Part shown: positions 45,157 through 56,937 of the stretch, piece by piece
Layout of the letters: the number at the start of each line of letters is the position of its first letter
Position numbering within the stretch: the first letter of the stretch is position 1
Assembly (NCBI GenBank): GCA_016648135.1
Contig: JADDOH010023187.1
Coordinates: 471,225-535,224 of the forward strand
Direction of reading: 5' to 3'
Source of the DNA: Agrypnia vestita
Lineage: Eukaryota; Arthropoda; Insecta; Trichoptera; Phryganeidae
Length of the DNA: 64,000 nt
Program-made: the position numbers and the translations under genes
Notes under the pieces: model-generated
Told to the model about the DNA's origin: nothing
What the model saw: only the letters and a program-made list of their open reading frames with translations
Database searches by the model: none

Positions 45157-46058
45157 ATGATCAAGCTATTTATACGGGAAGTCTCGTCTCGCATAACCAG
45201 AAGTCATGCAGGTTTTGCCGTGGAAACTGCAGCTACTAACTACATATTTAATTCCCCACTGCAGAGGCTTCCTAGACTAGCAAACAGATACGAGCAACTG
45301 GACGTCTTTGCCAATAATAATAATATTTGTAACTCGTTCCACCTCAAAATACAATCCGTTAAATTCTACAAATAATCTAGACATTTTTACTGACAATTTG
45401 CTTTTATTTAAAATGAAACTCCGTAATCTCATTTATGACTATTGATTTGATACTTCTTTAATTAAATCCCATTCCCTCCCTCTCTCCACCCCTCCCATTT
45501 TATTCATTATCATAATTTAAATCTTTGAAATATTTATTATTTATCACATATACTTTATCATTGTTTTATATTTAGTTTTTTTTTACCAGCTTCGAGAAAA
45601 CTTTACTGGTCATACTCACAAATATTTTTTTTTATATTATATAAAAAAATAAAATAAAATTGTACTGTGTGTTTCCCAAATAAAATAAAATAAAATAAAA
45701 TAACTGTATATTATTCAAACATATATTAAAAGGTGTTTTGAAAGATTACTAGTATTTGTCGAATTGGACTTAAATAATTGATTTGTATTTGTATGTATAT
45801 TTTTTATTATAATATAACTTTCAAAGCTTGTGCTATATCTTTTCACTCTACATTATAACTTTTATTGTTTTTAAATTTCTATTAGATTATGTTTTTCTTA
45901 CGCTTCTGGTTTTTATATACTTGCTTTTTACTTTATATTATATTTTTTTATATATATATGTATGTGTATTTTACATGTTATTATTATATATTCTATCAAT
46001 GTATACTTAACCTATCTGTTGTAAAAGCCCTATAGGGCGTTAATTAATAAATAATAAA
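45157..46058 (+). mobile_element. 5'-truncated Jockey/CR1-like LINE end
   Basis: The plus strand has the end of an ORF2 at 45157-45375 (…VETAATNYIFNSPLQRLPRL, ANRYEQLDVF), similar to the remnant at 4363-4578. An AT-rich 3'UTR of about 650 bp follows. It ends in TAAAAGCCCTATAGGGCGTT and then an AATTAATAAATAATAAA tail near 46040-46058. It lies only about 20 bp upstream of the E93 exon acceptor, on the opposite strand. Confidence 0.6.
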
Positions 46059-46453
46059 CAGATAAAAATCACTTTACACAATGTAACGTTTACCGATCCG
46101 CCATTGACCTGTAGCAACATCTGTCAAAATTTTTGATGTTGCGTACGAGTAATGGTCAGGCGCGTGCAGAGAGAACAAGAAGTGTGAATTTTTCCAAAGC
46201 ATGTATTTTGAAAAGAAACCGAAATTTTTTTTTTTTTAGGAAAAGCTAACCACAAATCTTAAAATAAAAAGTAAATTATGCCAATAATAAACTTTCCACT
46301 TAAAATTAATTATTAAAGATATTAGAAAAGTGTGAAATTATGACAGTTAATTGTTTCATTATATATTGATAAGGAAGGGAAGGACGGAGTGGGATGTAGG
46401 ATTAGAATAAAGGAAAGAAGTATGGGATTATATGGGTATATAAATTAAGTCAA
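46059..46453. other. unassigned AT-rich DNA
   Basis: The first 60 bases resemble the repeat starting near 9604 (CACTTTACACAATGTAACGT). Otherwise nothing was recognised. Confidence 0.35.
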
Positions 46454-46725
46454 CTAGTTAGGGTGCGGTTGTGAAGTTAATTTTCGTTTATTGTCCCGAA
46501 CAGTCGAGTTAAAAATGTCTATGTGGTTGTAATTTACAAATGAATTTGTGGATCTATAGATGAATGCGTTTTGTTTAGAGTTGGTCTTGCAAAGAGGGAG
46601 ATGAAAAGTAGGTGACTGTCTGCTGTTACGATTTGAGATATGGAACGATAGAAGTTGAAGGAGATCTGGAGTATCAACTAAATTGTGTTCGATTTTAAAT
46701 AACATTATAGAGTCCGCTAAATTTC
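46454..46725 (-). pseudogene. reverse transcriptase C-terminal remnant (Jockey/CR1-like)
   Basis: The minus-strand frame contains DLLQLLSFHISNRNSRQSPT, FHLPLCKTNSKQNAFIYRST and DIFNSTVRDNKRKL. This is the pattern L..I.F..P...SR....F..P..RTN....SP found at the end of many Jockey/CR1-like ORF2 proteins. About 85 residues remain and there is no catalytic domain. Confidence 0.55.
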
Positions 46726-47050
46726 TACGGAAAGTTAAAGTCTCGTAATATTTCTATAACAATAATTAACATATTATTCAGATATTAATATTTCATAATA
46801 TTCTTCAAGATAAATACTTAATTACGATTTTTTTCCAAATATGTGTTTAAATAAAATTCGTGTTTCTTTTTCTCACTGCACACACTGGTAATGGTAATGA
46901 TATATCTATATTATTTTCAGTCCGGAATAGTCTGGAAGAAAAACGTATGCTTCAAAATACACCAAAAGCATCTAAAACGCGAGAGGTTATAACGAGTACC
47001 TGCGTGCGATATTATCAAAATTACCAGAAGTGATACAAACGGTGAATAAT
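46726..47050. other. unassigned AT-rich DNA
   Basis: Nothing recognised. Confidence 0.35.
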
Positions 47051-47187
47051 GGCCTGCTGATGCAGATAGAGAAATAGTTAAGCAAAAGCATAGAATTTTA
47101 CGAAAACGGGTGTTTTGATTGGTGGAGTATGCAAAAAACTATGCTTTTTTCTTAGTTATCATTCCTACCCCTGATTAAACAACCGGC
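47051..47187. mobile_element. fold-back MITE, Harbinger-like, copy 2
   Basis: Shares with the copy at 26635-26770 the central block AGCATAGA.TTTTACGAAAACGG, TTTTGATTGGTGGA, then a complementary CTATGCTTTT, and an ...AACAACCGGC end. The termini are degraded and no clear TTA duplication can be read. Confidence 0.55.
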
Positions 47188-47690
47188 ATTTAGTGTTCCA
47201 CAGACGGACAAATATTCTAGAAAACATAATAAAGTCTCCTACAGACTAGTGGAAGTTCTTCGATAGTATAATTAGTGTAAATTACAGAATAGTGCTGCAG
47301 TTAAATACGTATCCAGTGATTTTTTGCTATTAATAAAAACTTTATAAGATTTCTCGTATTTCAATTGTCTTTCACTGCGGCTATACAGTACAGTAAGAGT
47401 ATTATCACAGTATACCCAGAACAGTAGTCTATCTCCGGCCTGTGGGCGAGTTATTAGCCTACTAATACCTTGACGTTAGGGTTGTCACTTTAATTGTAGC
47501 GTCTGAGATTCCGACGCATAAGGTAGATACGAAACACGAAAATTTCTGTAATTAGTATACCTAGTTTCTGCACTTAAATTGCAAGAACGCTGATTAACAT
47601 CAACGTAGACTTTCAAAAACTCACAGTCTTTGTGATAATCAACACATCTTTTTACTAAAGCACCACAAACATAAAAAAGGCATTTTTTTC
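47188..47690. other. unassigned DNA
   Basis: No gene or repeat structure was recognised. Confidence 0.35.
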
Positions 47691-48310
47691 AGGAATCGTT
47701 TTTTTTTTCTAAAGCGGCGGCTGCGAGCGCGAATGGCACCGAAGACACGGCCCTTACTACCGCCGCCTTGTGCCCCCATACTCTATGTCAATGTGTGCGT
47801 CACAGTGCGTGCGTACACGGCGCCGAGCACGCACGCACACTTTCTAATGGGTAGCGGCCCTTGTATGAAGACGTATTACTGTTCTTAGTATACTGTGGTA
47901 TTATCTATCTATGCATTAAATAAATTAATAAAAAATGTGTATATGGTACCTACTACCTACATAGTTCAGGAAAGCTTATGTTAGGTACCACCCTAGCTTG
48001 CAATTGTTGAACTGATTAGGCTATACATTTAGCACTCATGTCGGCCAAGCAGTCTGTGCAAACGCAGACGTTTACATTACCTTATGAGTTTCGCCATTTT
48101 TCGATTATTTTACTTCGTCGCGTATTATTTTAACGGCGACAAAAGCCGCCCGGATGTATTTGCCGCCAATTTTAGCAGATGGTTATTTATTTTTTGAAAC
48201 GCGAAACAAAATTGCCGACAATGTCATTGTGCGCCGGTCGCGACGAAATTGAATCCCAGCCGTGTTGAGCTTTTGCATTGTAAAATGGCAATATTGACCT
48301 AACAGTGTGA
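47691..48310. other. GC-rich, CpG-containing region
   Basis: Two GC-richer blocks (47710-47860 and 48110-48250) stand out from their surroundings, with CpG-rich strings such as ACGGCGCCGAGCACGCACGC. It lies 2.6 kb upstream of the E93 Pipsqueak exon in the E93 direction of transcription. It could be intronic regulatory DNA or a promoter, but no coding exon with matching phase was found. Confidence 0.3.
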
Positions 48311-48720
48311 TTGTCGAAATCGTATTTCGTCACGCGCATATAAAAAATATTTATTTAAGTTGTGACACGTATGTATGTATACCTACCTTTACAAGTTTTT
48401 CAATTCCATTTGGTATTCGAGTATTTTGAAGAGTTTTTTGAATTTATTTTTAACTGTGCTTTAACGAATTTCCACAGGAAAACTAGGTCAACACACATTT
48501 TATTGTGAAAAAATAATTTGTTAGATCATTGTTCTGTGATATTCAAAATAAATAAATGTTATAGATTCAAAACATATTTAAATGTATAGAAATACATTAA
48601 GTTATTTCATTTTATTACATTTATATTTTATTTTACACAATAAACAACTTTGCGCGACACGCAGGAACGTATCAGTGAGTATCAACAACCAACAATAGAG
48701 ATATAAAAAGAAAATATAAA
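48311..48720. other. unassigned AT-rich DNA
   Basis: Nothing recognised. Confidence 0.35.
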
Positions 48721-49068
48721 TATAAATTTGTCTTATAAGAAGTACCGACATAAGGCACACACTCGGCATGGAGTCCCTACTCCTACATACAGCAAAATAA
48801 CAAATTAGGTGCCTTGGACATGTGCTAAGAATGCCAGAGGAATAAATACCGAGAAGTACCCATCCTCTTGGCACAGGAAAGAGGATAGGTGGGTCGCCCC
48901 AGTTTAAGCTGGGGGAAACAACAAAATAATGTGAGTGTGAGTACAGAATGGGTCTGAACTGGTTGACTCATGCGGAAGCAGCGTAAGACAGGGGAATATG
49001 AAAGCAACTTTTTGAGCCTTTAGGCCCCCGATCCTACTAGGACAAGAATATGGAGATGATGATGTCTT
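48721..49068 (+). mobile_element. degraded LINE end (copy B of family also at 24621)
   Basis: Matches 24690-25000 in the same orientation over about 330 bp, including the hairpin-like GCCCCAGTTTAAGCTGGG and CATGCGGAAGCAG. The end is a GATGATGATG tail. The frame has many stops. The family has therefore been quiet for a long time, since both copies are broken in different ways. Confidence 0.6.
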
Positions 49069-49138
49069 ATATATATGTTAGTTCTAACTACTTTGGGGGT
49101 AACCCACGTCCAATTCTGGTCGTCAGGACCAGTCGTCT

Positions 49139-49176
49139 GCCGACGTTTCGAACAGATCTCACTGTTCATCTTCAGG
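49139..49176 (-). ncRNA. hammerhead-like core
   Basis: The minus strand reads CCTGAAGA, T, then GAACAG, a 6-base loop, CTGTTC, then GAAACGTCGGC. It matches CUGANGA / stem II / GAAA with one extra base before stem II. A possible short stem (CGTC/GACG) follows GAAA, but the usual U before the cleavage site is missing. CGAAACGTC following such a hairpin is typical of Penelope-like element ends. Confidence 0.4.
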
Positions 49177-50596
49177 GCACCTTGTCGTTTGGGTCCGGAG
49201 TACAATATAGGCTGTATACCAACCTGAATATGGATTACTTCAACAAAAAATAAATATAGAAAAATCTATCAGTCGTTAAAATATTTATCCAGAACTTTTC
49301 TTGCCGGGAGAATAGACATTTTTCTTGCCGAATTAAATGTAAGTTAGTTAGTTTTCAGTTAAATTGGCTAGGATTCGCAATAAGAATACAACAAGGATCG
49401 TTTCTTAAACTTAACTTTTAGAAAAGTTTTATTAGTTAGTTACATTTAGAATCACTTCCAGTAAGTAAATCCGACAGATGCCAGATGCTTACATAATTAC
49501 TGAAGCTATCATTCCTGCGAATACATTCTTGTATCTGCAGTGATTTGCGATATACATTTTTTTTAAATAATGCACATAAAGTACTATCGTAAAGTATCCA
49601 AGTGGGTATTGATATAAATTTAATAAACGCCTTAATTTGTGTGGGAGTCTAACGTTTAAGCTACGCGTTTAGAACATAATTGTATTTTGAGGCGCACAAC
49701 AGAAATAAAACGCGGACTTAATAATACGTTCAAATAAATGCGTCGTAGTTTCAATCAAGGTAGAGAGGATACAATGCCCAAAATTTTTAACTTGATCACA
49801 ATTTTCTCCTTTATCTTTATCAGAGTAAGTTAGTATGTTTATTATGAACATATAAAAAAATCGTTTACTGGATCGAATGAATTATTTATGACAGAGTTTT
49901 AAATATGAAGTACGACCGGATAGAGAACTGTCATGACTCAATTAAACAAAATATGAAAGAGGATTTTAACTTAGCTTAGCTTAGCGTGTCGTGTAATTAT
50001 TATTATTTTTATTCTAAAAGTAGGTTAAACAATAATTTTTATATTTCCTAATATATGCAGCATAAGATATACATAAATTTTTAATCAAAAGTAAGTATCA
50101 CATATTTTTTAAATTTTTTCTTAAAGTCGTTATAGCATTTTCATACCTAATACCCCTTGGTAGTTTCATATATAATTTTATCTCACTGTAAATCATAGAA
50201 GTTTGCGATTTTTTATCTTTCGGAATAGTAATCGTATTTCATCTTTTCTTCCTGTACAGTGATCATGTTCATGTTTTTTTTTTTATTTATCTTAAAAATT
50301 CAAAGGTATTGTTGCGTCCATTAATAATTTTATATATAAATGTAAGTAGGTACAAGTCTAATTTTTGGGATACGAGGAGGCGCGTGCGGTGAGTTCATTG
50401 AAACGTGATTCTTACGCAGACGTATATTTAAAAAAAAAACATCGAAATAAAATATTTGTGTAAAATATTGGGCCCAATTACTGAAGCGAAACACAAAACA
50501 CGGAGGCTTGAAACTGCGTGAAGATAAGTAAGACATTCATGACTGAAGAAATAAGAAGTGAATGTAGAATGTGGTGTGCAACTCTGATTTTTTCAA
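49177..50596. other. unassigned AT-rich DNA
   Basis: No gene or repeat with ends was recognised. Confidence 0.35.
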
Positions 50597-51111
50597 GGGC
50601 AAATATCCCCGGTACATTTTAGTGTCCTGATTTCAAAAATGAAATCAAATTTATTCGGTCGCAAGTATTAAAAAAAATTATCACATTTCAAAATTTCGAG
50701 ATTTTGACATTTACGAATTTTTTTGACATTTGAATTTATCCACGAATTTCGGCAGTTTACGCAAACTGTAGAAAGAAAATGAAATACCTATAGTGAATAG
50801 TTGACTCGAGAGAGCAATACCTACCGTTAATAAGCTTAAATTGGCGAATACGGTAACTTGCCAAATTTTCTAAAAAACCGTGTATTTTCGGTTAGACAAG
50901 ATCAGGTTTCTAAGTTTATTTCATAACACTGTTCTCTCTACTATCCTTAGATAGTCCCCTGAACCTTATTCTTAGATAAATTGATTCAAATGTCAAAATG
51001 CGTGGTGAATATTTTGACACTTTAGTGTTATAACTTTATTAATACTTTAGACCGAATCAGTTTTATTTTATTTTTTAAATCAAGGTGCTCAACTTTACAG
51101 GGATATTTGCC
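50597..51111. mobile_element. possible MITE with GGCAAATATCCC inverted ends
   Basis: The left end is GGGCAAATATCCCCGGTA and the right end read inward is GGCAAATATCCCTGTAA. The outside bases are TCAA on the left and TTAA on the right, so a TTAA duplication with one change is possible. The interior contains TGTCCTGATT like the TTAA-flanked element at 30393-31225. There is no coding capacity. Confidence 0.45.
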
Positions 51112-51649
51112 TTAAAACTTTTTTTAAAAATATTTTCCATCGATCCATGGATCAAACGTCCAATCATCGAGTTTTAAATCTTACATTAATTGAATCAAAT
51201 ACGGGTGTACTTTCATTTCGCTTTCAAAATTCGACGCAAAGTTGATCTTGGTATCGCTGTAGATCTCGCCGTAAGTATTGCCGTAGGAACAGAAGAGTAG
51301 TACAATCTTGTTAACTTGCTCGCCATTCTCTTCGCTCTCTGGCTGTCCGTAAGTCCGATACTATGTAATCGTTAGTGAAGGCGAAACAGGAGCCAAACAA
51401 CCACAATGCGGAAAACACAGGACGTGCGTTGTTCCGCGTTAAAGAGATCCATTGCGACTAAATTTCCAAAAATCAAACTCCAGCGCGCTGTTGCCGGCGT
51501 GCTTTTTTATTGCGAGGTTTCAGCACTGAAGCGATTTGAAAAACTTATGCTCACCTGTACAACATTTTCCAATCGTAATTCAACTCTATTTAGTGTAGGT
51601 ACTACTGATTCAATGGGACTGAGTCTTCCAGTCCGTATTAGCGAGTAAA
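51112..51649. other. unassigned DNA
   Basis: The open frame at 51406-51648 has no recognisable domain. Nothing else was seen. Confidence 0.35.
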
Positions 51650-52215
51650 TTCAAAACGTAATTGCATTTTTACTCCTTTTATATTAACTCGTGGCGTCTG
51701 CTTGCTTGCCGTCAACAAAAACTTTGGATCGATTTTTGACCCTTTTCCCGTGATCCAATCGAGCTGAAACTTGGCAAGCACACTCGTGGTGACGATCAAG
51801 AAGATCTGTCAAATTTTCGTTAAAAAAATTTAATAATTATAGTATAATTTCGGATTTTTAGAAATTTTATTGTTTTTTTCAAATTGGAATCATTAGAAAA
51901 GTTTGATTAGCAACGGCGGCCCGATAACGTGTCGAATATTTTCTAAATTTGAATGACTCCATCGGTATGCATAATAGGTACTTCACTACGAATGTCGAAA
52001 ATCTAAATCGACTGACAAATGTTTTTAGAATTTAATCTTCAAAGCATGAAGTGTCTTATCAAAGCCCAAAACATCTGACATTTTAGAAATATATTAAATT
52101 ACTGTAAATTTAGTGTTATGTTATATGTTTTAATTCGTCTTTAATTGTTGTTATATTTTACAAAGAAAGGGAGTGTAATAAAAACTTGGTTTTTATGGGT
52201 TACTTTTTTAATCTA
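51650..52215 (-). repeat. 540-bp dispersed repeat, copy 2
   Basis: Inverted relative to the copy at 27165-27700 and alignable over its whole length. The two differ by many substitutions and small indels, so both are old. Confidence 0.6.
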
Positions 52216-52734
52216 ATAAAATGTGTCCAAAGCGTGATTGCGAAAGATTAATTCATGTCCCATCAACAATGTGTTCCGTATCTCGAGTAATAATGATTAT
52301 TGCAATATTTTTCTTCATTTATCTGCCTTTATAATTAACGCAATAGTAATTAAGTAAAAAAAAAACAGAGATAGTAAAAAATAACAAATCGTTTAAGGAA
52401 CCAGCCATCAATCAAACGAGCCTCTTATCAACTCCACCGTGCAGCCATAGCAGTGGTGTGCACGCAAGGAATGGACTTAGGTTATTTCACTAATAATTAT
52501 TCTAAATTAAAACATGGTTTGCTGTTAATGAACAGAATTAATAAGTTATTCTTGGATTCTGAAGTGAGATTTTTTCACTCACAAACTAAAATATTCATTA
52601 AAATGTAACATAATAATAATGGCAGGATTTTGAAGCTGAAAATTCATGGATAGAAAACCATTTGATTTTTTTAAATTGATTATTTTTTAAACCTTTGATT
52701 AAATTTAATAAAATAATATAGACATATGAAGACC
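52216..52734. other. unassigned AT-rich DNA
   Basis: Nothing recognised. Confidence 0.35.
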
Positions 52735-52905
52735 ATGTAATTTCGACCATTGCGTGTTGCTTTAGCGCTTGTTGCGTGTAACACTCTAATTATCTAAAGT
52801 TTTAATTCCAGCAAGTTATGAATTTACTGAGAGACAGACAGATGAATAGACGGATAGACAGATAGACAACGAAATTATTATATGTAGATAGATAGCTTCC
52901 CATTC
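52735..52905. repeat. dispersed repeat with GACA/GATA run
   Basis: Shares TTGCGTGTT, ACACTCTAATTATCT and the CAACGAAATTATTATAT end with 20130-20260. It has a GACAGACAGATGAATAGACG run in the middle, similar to the run near 18088. Confidence 0.5.
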
Positions 52906-53370
52906 CACTGCACTACATCATAGCACTATATATAAATTAAGTTATGTTTGTAATCGAATATGATATATTACAGTTATTTTTTTGAATACTGGTATCCACT
53001 CTATCCACTCGCTATTAAAGTAAGTTAAAGTAAATTATTATATTCAGTGGAAAATTTGTAATTGGCATAATTTTAAAAACCATTATTTCATATTTTTAAG
53101 ATCGTTATTTTGCTGTTAATTTTCCCCAAAATAAAATAAATAAATAAATGCTGTTTTCCAAAATATATACTTTTCTGTAATCTTATTTGAATATGTGCAT
53201 TATTTAGCATAAGATGGGTATAGAACTTATTATATAATGAATACAAAAATGATAATGAACTTAAATCTTTGTCTTCTTAGATTTTTTTTTTGAAAAAATA
53301 GAGATTTCAATATAGAATACGTGTCGCTTCGATATTCTTACTACTTTCAAACGTAGTTAAAAATCTGACT
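52906..53370. other. unassigned AT-rich DNA
   Basis: Nothing recognised. Confidence 0.35.
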
Positions 53371-53452
53371 AACTTGCTGGAGTTCTGGAACAGGGCTCGA
53401 ACCACCGACCTCCAGATCAATAGGTGAGCGTCATGACCACTACATAGCAAGC
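53371..53452 (-). mobile_element. tRNA-derived SINE head
   Basis: The minus strand begins GCTTGCTATGTAGTGGTCAT, an A-box-like segment. It continues to GGAGGTCGGTGGTTCGAGCC, a clear B-box, and closes with CCAGCAAG that can pair with the start. At about 80 nt with a poor anticodon stem it is not a functional tRNA. It most likely is the RNA polymerase III promoter head of a SINE whose body extends left into AT-rich sequence. Confidence 0.5.
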
Positions 53453-54069
53453 TACTCAGTGTTTGATTCGTATATGTTATTATAATACTTGAGGACTTAT
53501 GCTTAAGCGTATTAAAAGCTCTTAGGAATACAAACACGCACGTGTCATAATATGTGGGAATAGTAAAATTTAATCAAAATAATACTCCATGGGGAAAAAA
53601 ATTAGGTTGCAAATATACATTCAAGAGTGATATTTAATTTCTTTTAGGAAATAAACTTATTCGCACTTTTGATTATTAAACGGCGATTGACATTAATAAA
53701 CGGACGCCACTGTTTAAGTGCCGTGTGGTGTTGAGTATATTTAGCTGCGGTTGGTTAAATTAAAATAATGCCAGATATCAAAATGTCGAACGCGAATAAA
53801 AGGCAATAAACAAAAGTAGATTATTTCGTATCACGGGTGCTAACGCCTCGTCTGTCTCTGTGTTCTCTCTGACGCCATATTGTACCGATGGTCAATGGCC
53901 AAGTGAATTTGATACAATTGAATGTCTAGCTAAATTACGTGCTAAACACATGTTAGGAGATATCAAGAGTGAAAAATAAAGTCATGCATTCTGCTTGAGT
54001 AGTATTTGCAGCATTCAAAAATGAAATACCACAATCGTTAAAGATCAAAGCCAATAATTGTTCGAGCTC
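53453..54069. other. unassigned DNA
   Basis: Nothing recognised, except that the last bases may be part of a decayed mariner-group transposase that continues at 56852 beyond the transposon. Confidence 0.35.
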
Positions 54070-54073
54070 TTAA

Positions 54074-56847
54074 GGGGTTATATACCTTCTTTTTTTTTCA
54101 AAAATCGTTTTTTTTTTTATTGCTTTATCTGAAAGTAAAACTCATTGAGAACATTTCTTCAAATTTTCATGAAGATCCAAGCAATAGATCAAAAGTTGCA
54201 GAGTTTCGAAGCGCGCCCCGTAACCGCCGCACGGCTGAGCAGATAGCGGTAAGGGACCGCTTAGCAGGTAGCGCTTATCAGGGGTCGCTCCGCCTTAACG
54301 GTAAATCTTTTGTTATTGTAGAAAGTTAATTACATGAGGTAGGTACGATGTTTACTCGAACGTGCTCCATTTTTGACCATACAAACACCCTTATAAATCA
54401 GTTGTATACGAACTTCTGAAGCGTGAGCATCTAAGAATCGAACATTTTCCTTTTTACAAAAAATCAGTATGAGTTCCCGACAAAAAATTACACGCGTAAC
54501 TCGTGAAGGTAGTAAAAATTACAAATCGCGATCGAAAAAGAGGAAGCAATATTTTAATCCTCAAACTGTGGAAGTGGACGAAAGTAGCTTCAGTGCGTCT
54601 CGTAAGAAATTAAAATTGAAGGACGATATTCATGTGCCGATTGATCATTCGGTGGAATATCGAATCATCAATTTTGTTCAAGTGTTTACGGCTATTTCAC
54701 AGTACGTAAAATGCAATACGTGTGACGGTTCTATGCAATTCGCGCCTATAGAAATGCGAGGACTTGGATACAAAATCGCAGTAACGTGTGACAACTGTGA
54801 GCAGCGTAAAATAAATATGACCGCGGTTATTGATGGTGCGTATGAAATCAATAGACGTTTCATAATGACAATGCGATTGCTCGGTTTGGGGGCAGCGGGC
54901 TGTGAAAAATTTTGTGGATTAATGGATATGCCACCGTTTCTGAAACAAAAATCTTACGATGCCATCTTGAAACAAATTTTAACTACCGTAAAAACAGTAT
55001 TTGATCGTTTTATTAGTTTTGCTGTGCGTGACGAAATGAAAAAAAACGAGGGGTTGATTAAAAAACATTTGACTGTATCTGGCGATGGAACTTGGAAGAA
55101 ACGTGGATTCACTTCCTTGTACGGGGTCGCTTCTTTGGTGGGGTATTACACTGGGAAAATCGTAGACCTTGCTGTGAAAAGCGCCTTTTGTAAATTGTGC
55201 CAAACTTGGGAGAAAAAAAGGACACTGCCGAGTATATAGAATGGTTTCAAACTCATGAACCTCAGTGCACATCTAATCATTCGGGATCAGCCGGCAAGAT
55301 GGAGGTAGATGCTATACTGGAAATGTTCGGACGTTCCGAAACATTGCATGGGGTGAAGTACGCCAATTACGTTGGTGACGGCGACTCCAAAACTTTTTCC
55401 TCTATAAAAAATGCGGAGCCATACGAGGACCTTGTGGTGCAGAAGAAGGAATGCATTGGACACGTGCAGAAACGAATGGGCACACAACTGAGAAACGCTA
55501 AAAAAATAATAAAGGGCTGGGTGGTAGGGGAAAATTAACTGGGAAAATGATAGACAAGTTGGCTGTTTACTACGGGTTAGCAATTCGTCGGAATTCAAAT
55601 TCACTGGAGAAAATGAAAAATGACATTTGGGCAACGTTTTACCACTATAGCTCAACCGACACGAATCCCCAACACGATAAATGTCCCGCCGGTGATGAGT
55701 CATGGTGCGAGTGGCAGAGAGCTTTTGCTGCGCTACCAAACAAGAAACCAAAAAAGAAAAACCAGATCCCCGGATTTGTTCACTCCTACCAACCCCTACC
55801 CGATGATGTATTGAAGATTATGAAGCCGATATACGAAGACTTATCTAAAGATGAATTGCTTTAAAGATGCCTCGGTGGATTCACTCAAAATAACAACGAG
55901 AGCTACAACCAACTGATCTGGAAACTGTCCCCGAAACATCTTCCAGGAGGTGCAGTACCTGTAAGTATTGCTGCTTATACATCAGCCTGTATATTCAACG
56001 AGGGGCAAATATCTATTTTGAAAGTTTTCGAGGCAATGGGGGTGCATTGTGGCAGCAACGCTCATGAGTACGTCGCACAGCAGGACGAGAGGCGAATTTC
56101 GACGGCCGAACTTCGGGCGCAAGGTGCGACAAGGGAGGGACGAATGGCCAGCAGACAACACCAAATAGATATTTTGGAGGCTGCATCGAGTGCAGATAAC
56201 ACGCTATATGGTCCCGGAATCGACGATGATTTGTAAGTTTACCTGATCGACTTTAATGTTTATATAAACTAATCTTGAAACTTTAAACTCGATTATCTCG
56301 AAATGGTGTTTTTTCAAAAGTGCCTTTGCCGTGATCACAATTGCAGAAAAACTATTTGACCGATTTTCTTCAATTTTTTTTTAAATTGTTCGTAATTAAT
56401 GTTGTGTGTACTTGAATGATTCATTTTTTATGCATAATTTTTTATCATGCAGATAAGAATTTTTTAATAAAATTTTTAGAGCTCAAAATGTTGATTTTTT
56501 GAGAAAAACATTCCCGTATGCAGAAAAAACAAAATATTTATTTAAATAATCGTTCAAGTACAAGGAATGTTCATGTACTAATGAAATATTTTTGATTTTA
56601 TGATTTCAGTTAACCTGCTGGACTTCCATGGTGATCACCGCAAGCCTCATGAAAAAAAAAGGGTTTCGGGGAAAGAGCCATAACTCCGCCAATTGTTAAT
56701 ATTTTTAAATAAATTAAGGCATGTTTTATTCAATGAATAATATACTATTACAAAATTATAACTTTGATTTAATAAAATTATTACTACATATTTAAAAAAA
56801 AATCCAAACTTTCCTTATTTTTTCCGCACAAAAAGGTATATAACCCC
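54074..56847 (+). mobile_element. TTAA-flanked transposon with Mutator-like transposase (near-complete)
   Basis: A 2774-bp element with perfect 15-bp inverted ends (GGGGTTATATACCTT) and TTAA outside both (54070-54073 and 56848-56851). It encodes one transposase (54469-56236) broken by two single-base frameshifts and one stop. The noncoding flanks are AT-rich. Mutator elements normally make 8-9 bp duplications, while TTAA is known from piggyBac and Sola3-type elements, so this combination is notable. Two shorter family members occur in the window (32518-33376 and the split copy at 56938-59846), both with TTAA at the visible ends. Confidence 0.75.
54469..56236 (+). pseudogene. Mutator-like (DDE) transposase, three lesions
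   Basis: The protein would be about 580 residues and starts MSSRQKITRVTREGSK with a basic N-terminus. Cys pairs (CNTC, CDNC) suggest a zinc-binding site. Likely catalytic blocks are SGDGTWKKRGF and NYVGDGDSKTF, each offering an Asp. A conserved KKECIGHVQKRMG block, FTQNNNESYNQLIWKLSPK and a C-terminal LYGPGIDDDL follow. The pattern matches the arthropod family annotated as Mutator-like transposase domain proteins. Lesions: an extra A in the A-run near 55210, a lost base near 55518, and a stop at 55862-55864 where a Glu codon is expected. With few changes over 1.8 kb the copy died recently. Confidence 0.8.
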
Positions 56848-56851
56848 TTAA

Positions 56852-56937
56852 ATCAGTTAGATTTTTTTTACTGGGGAAAGGTGAAAGAAAGAGTTTACGA
56901 AAAGCCAATTGAAAATTTAGCTAAGCTACGGCAAATA
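56852..56937 (+). pseudogene. mariner-group transposase C-terminal scrap
   Basis: From about 56869 the frame reads YWGKVKERVYEKP, then IENLAKLRQIL. This resembles the FLWGYLKERVYANKP and LKQNIR segment of the transposase at 63601-64000. Only some 24 residues remain. Confidence 0.5.
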
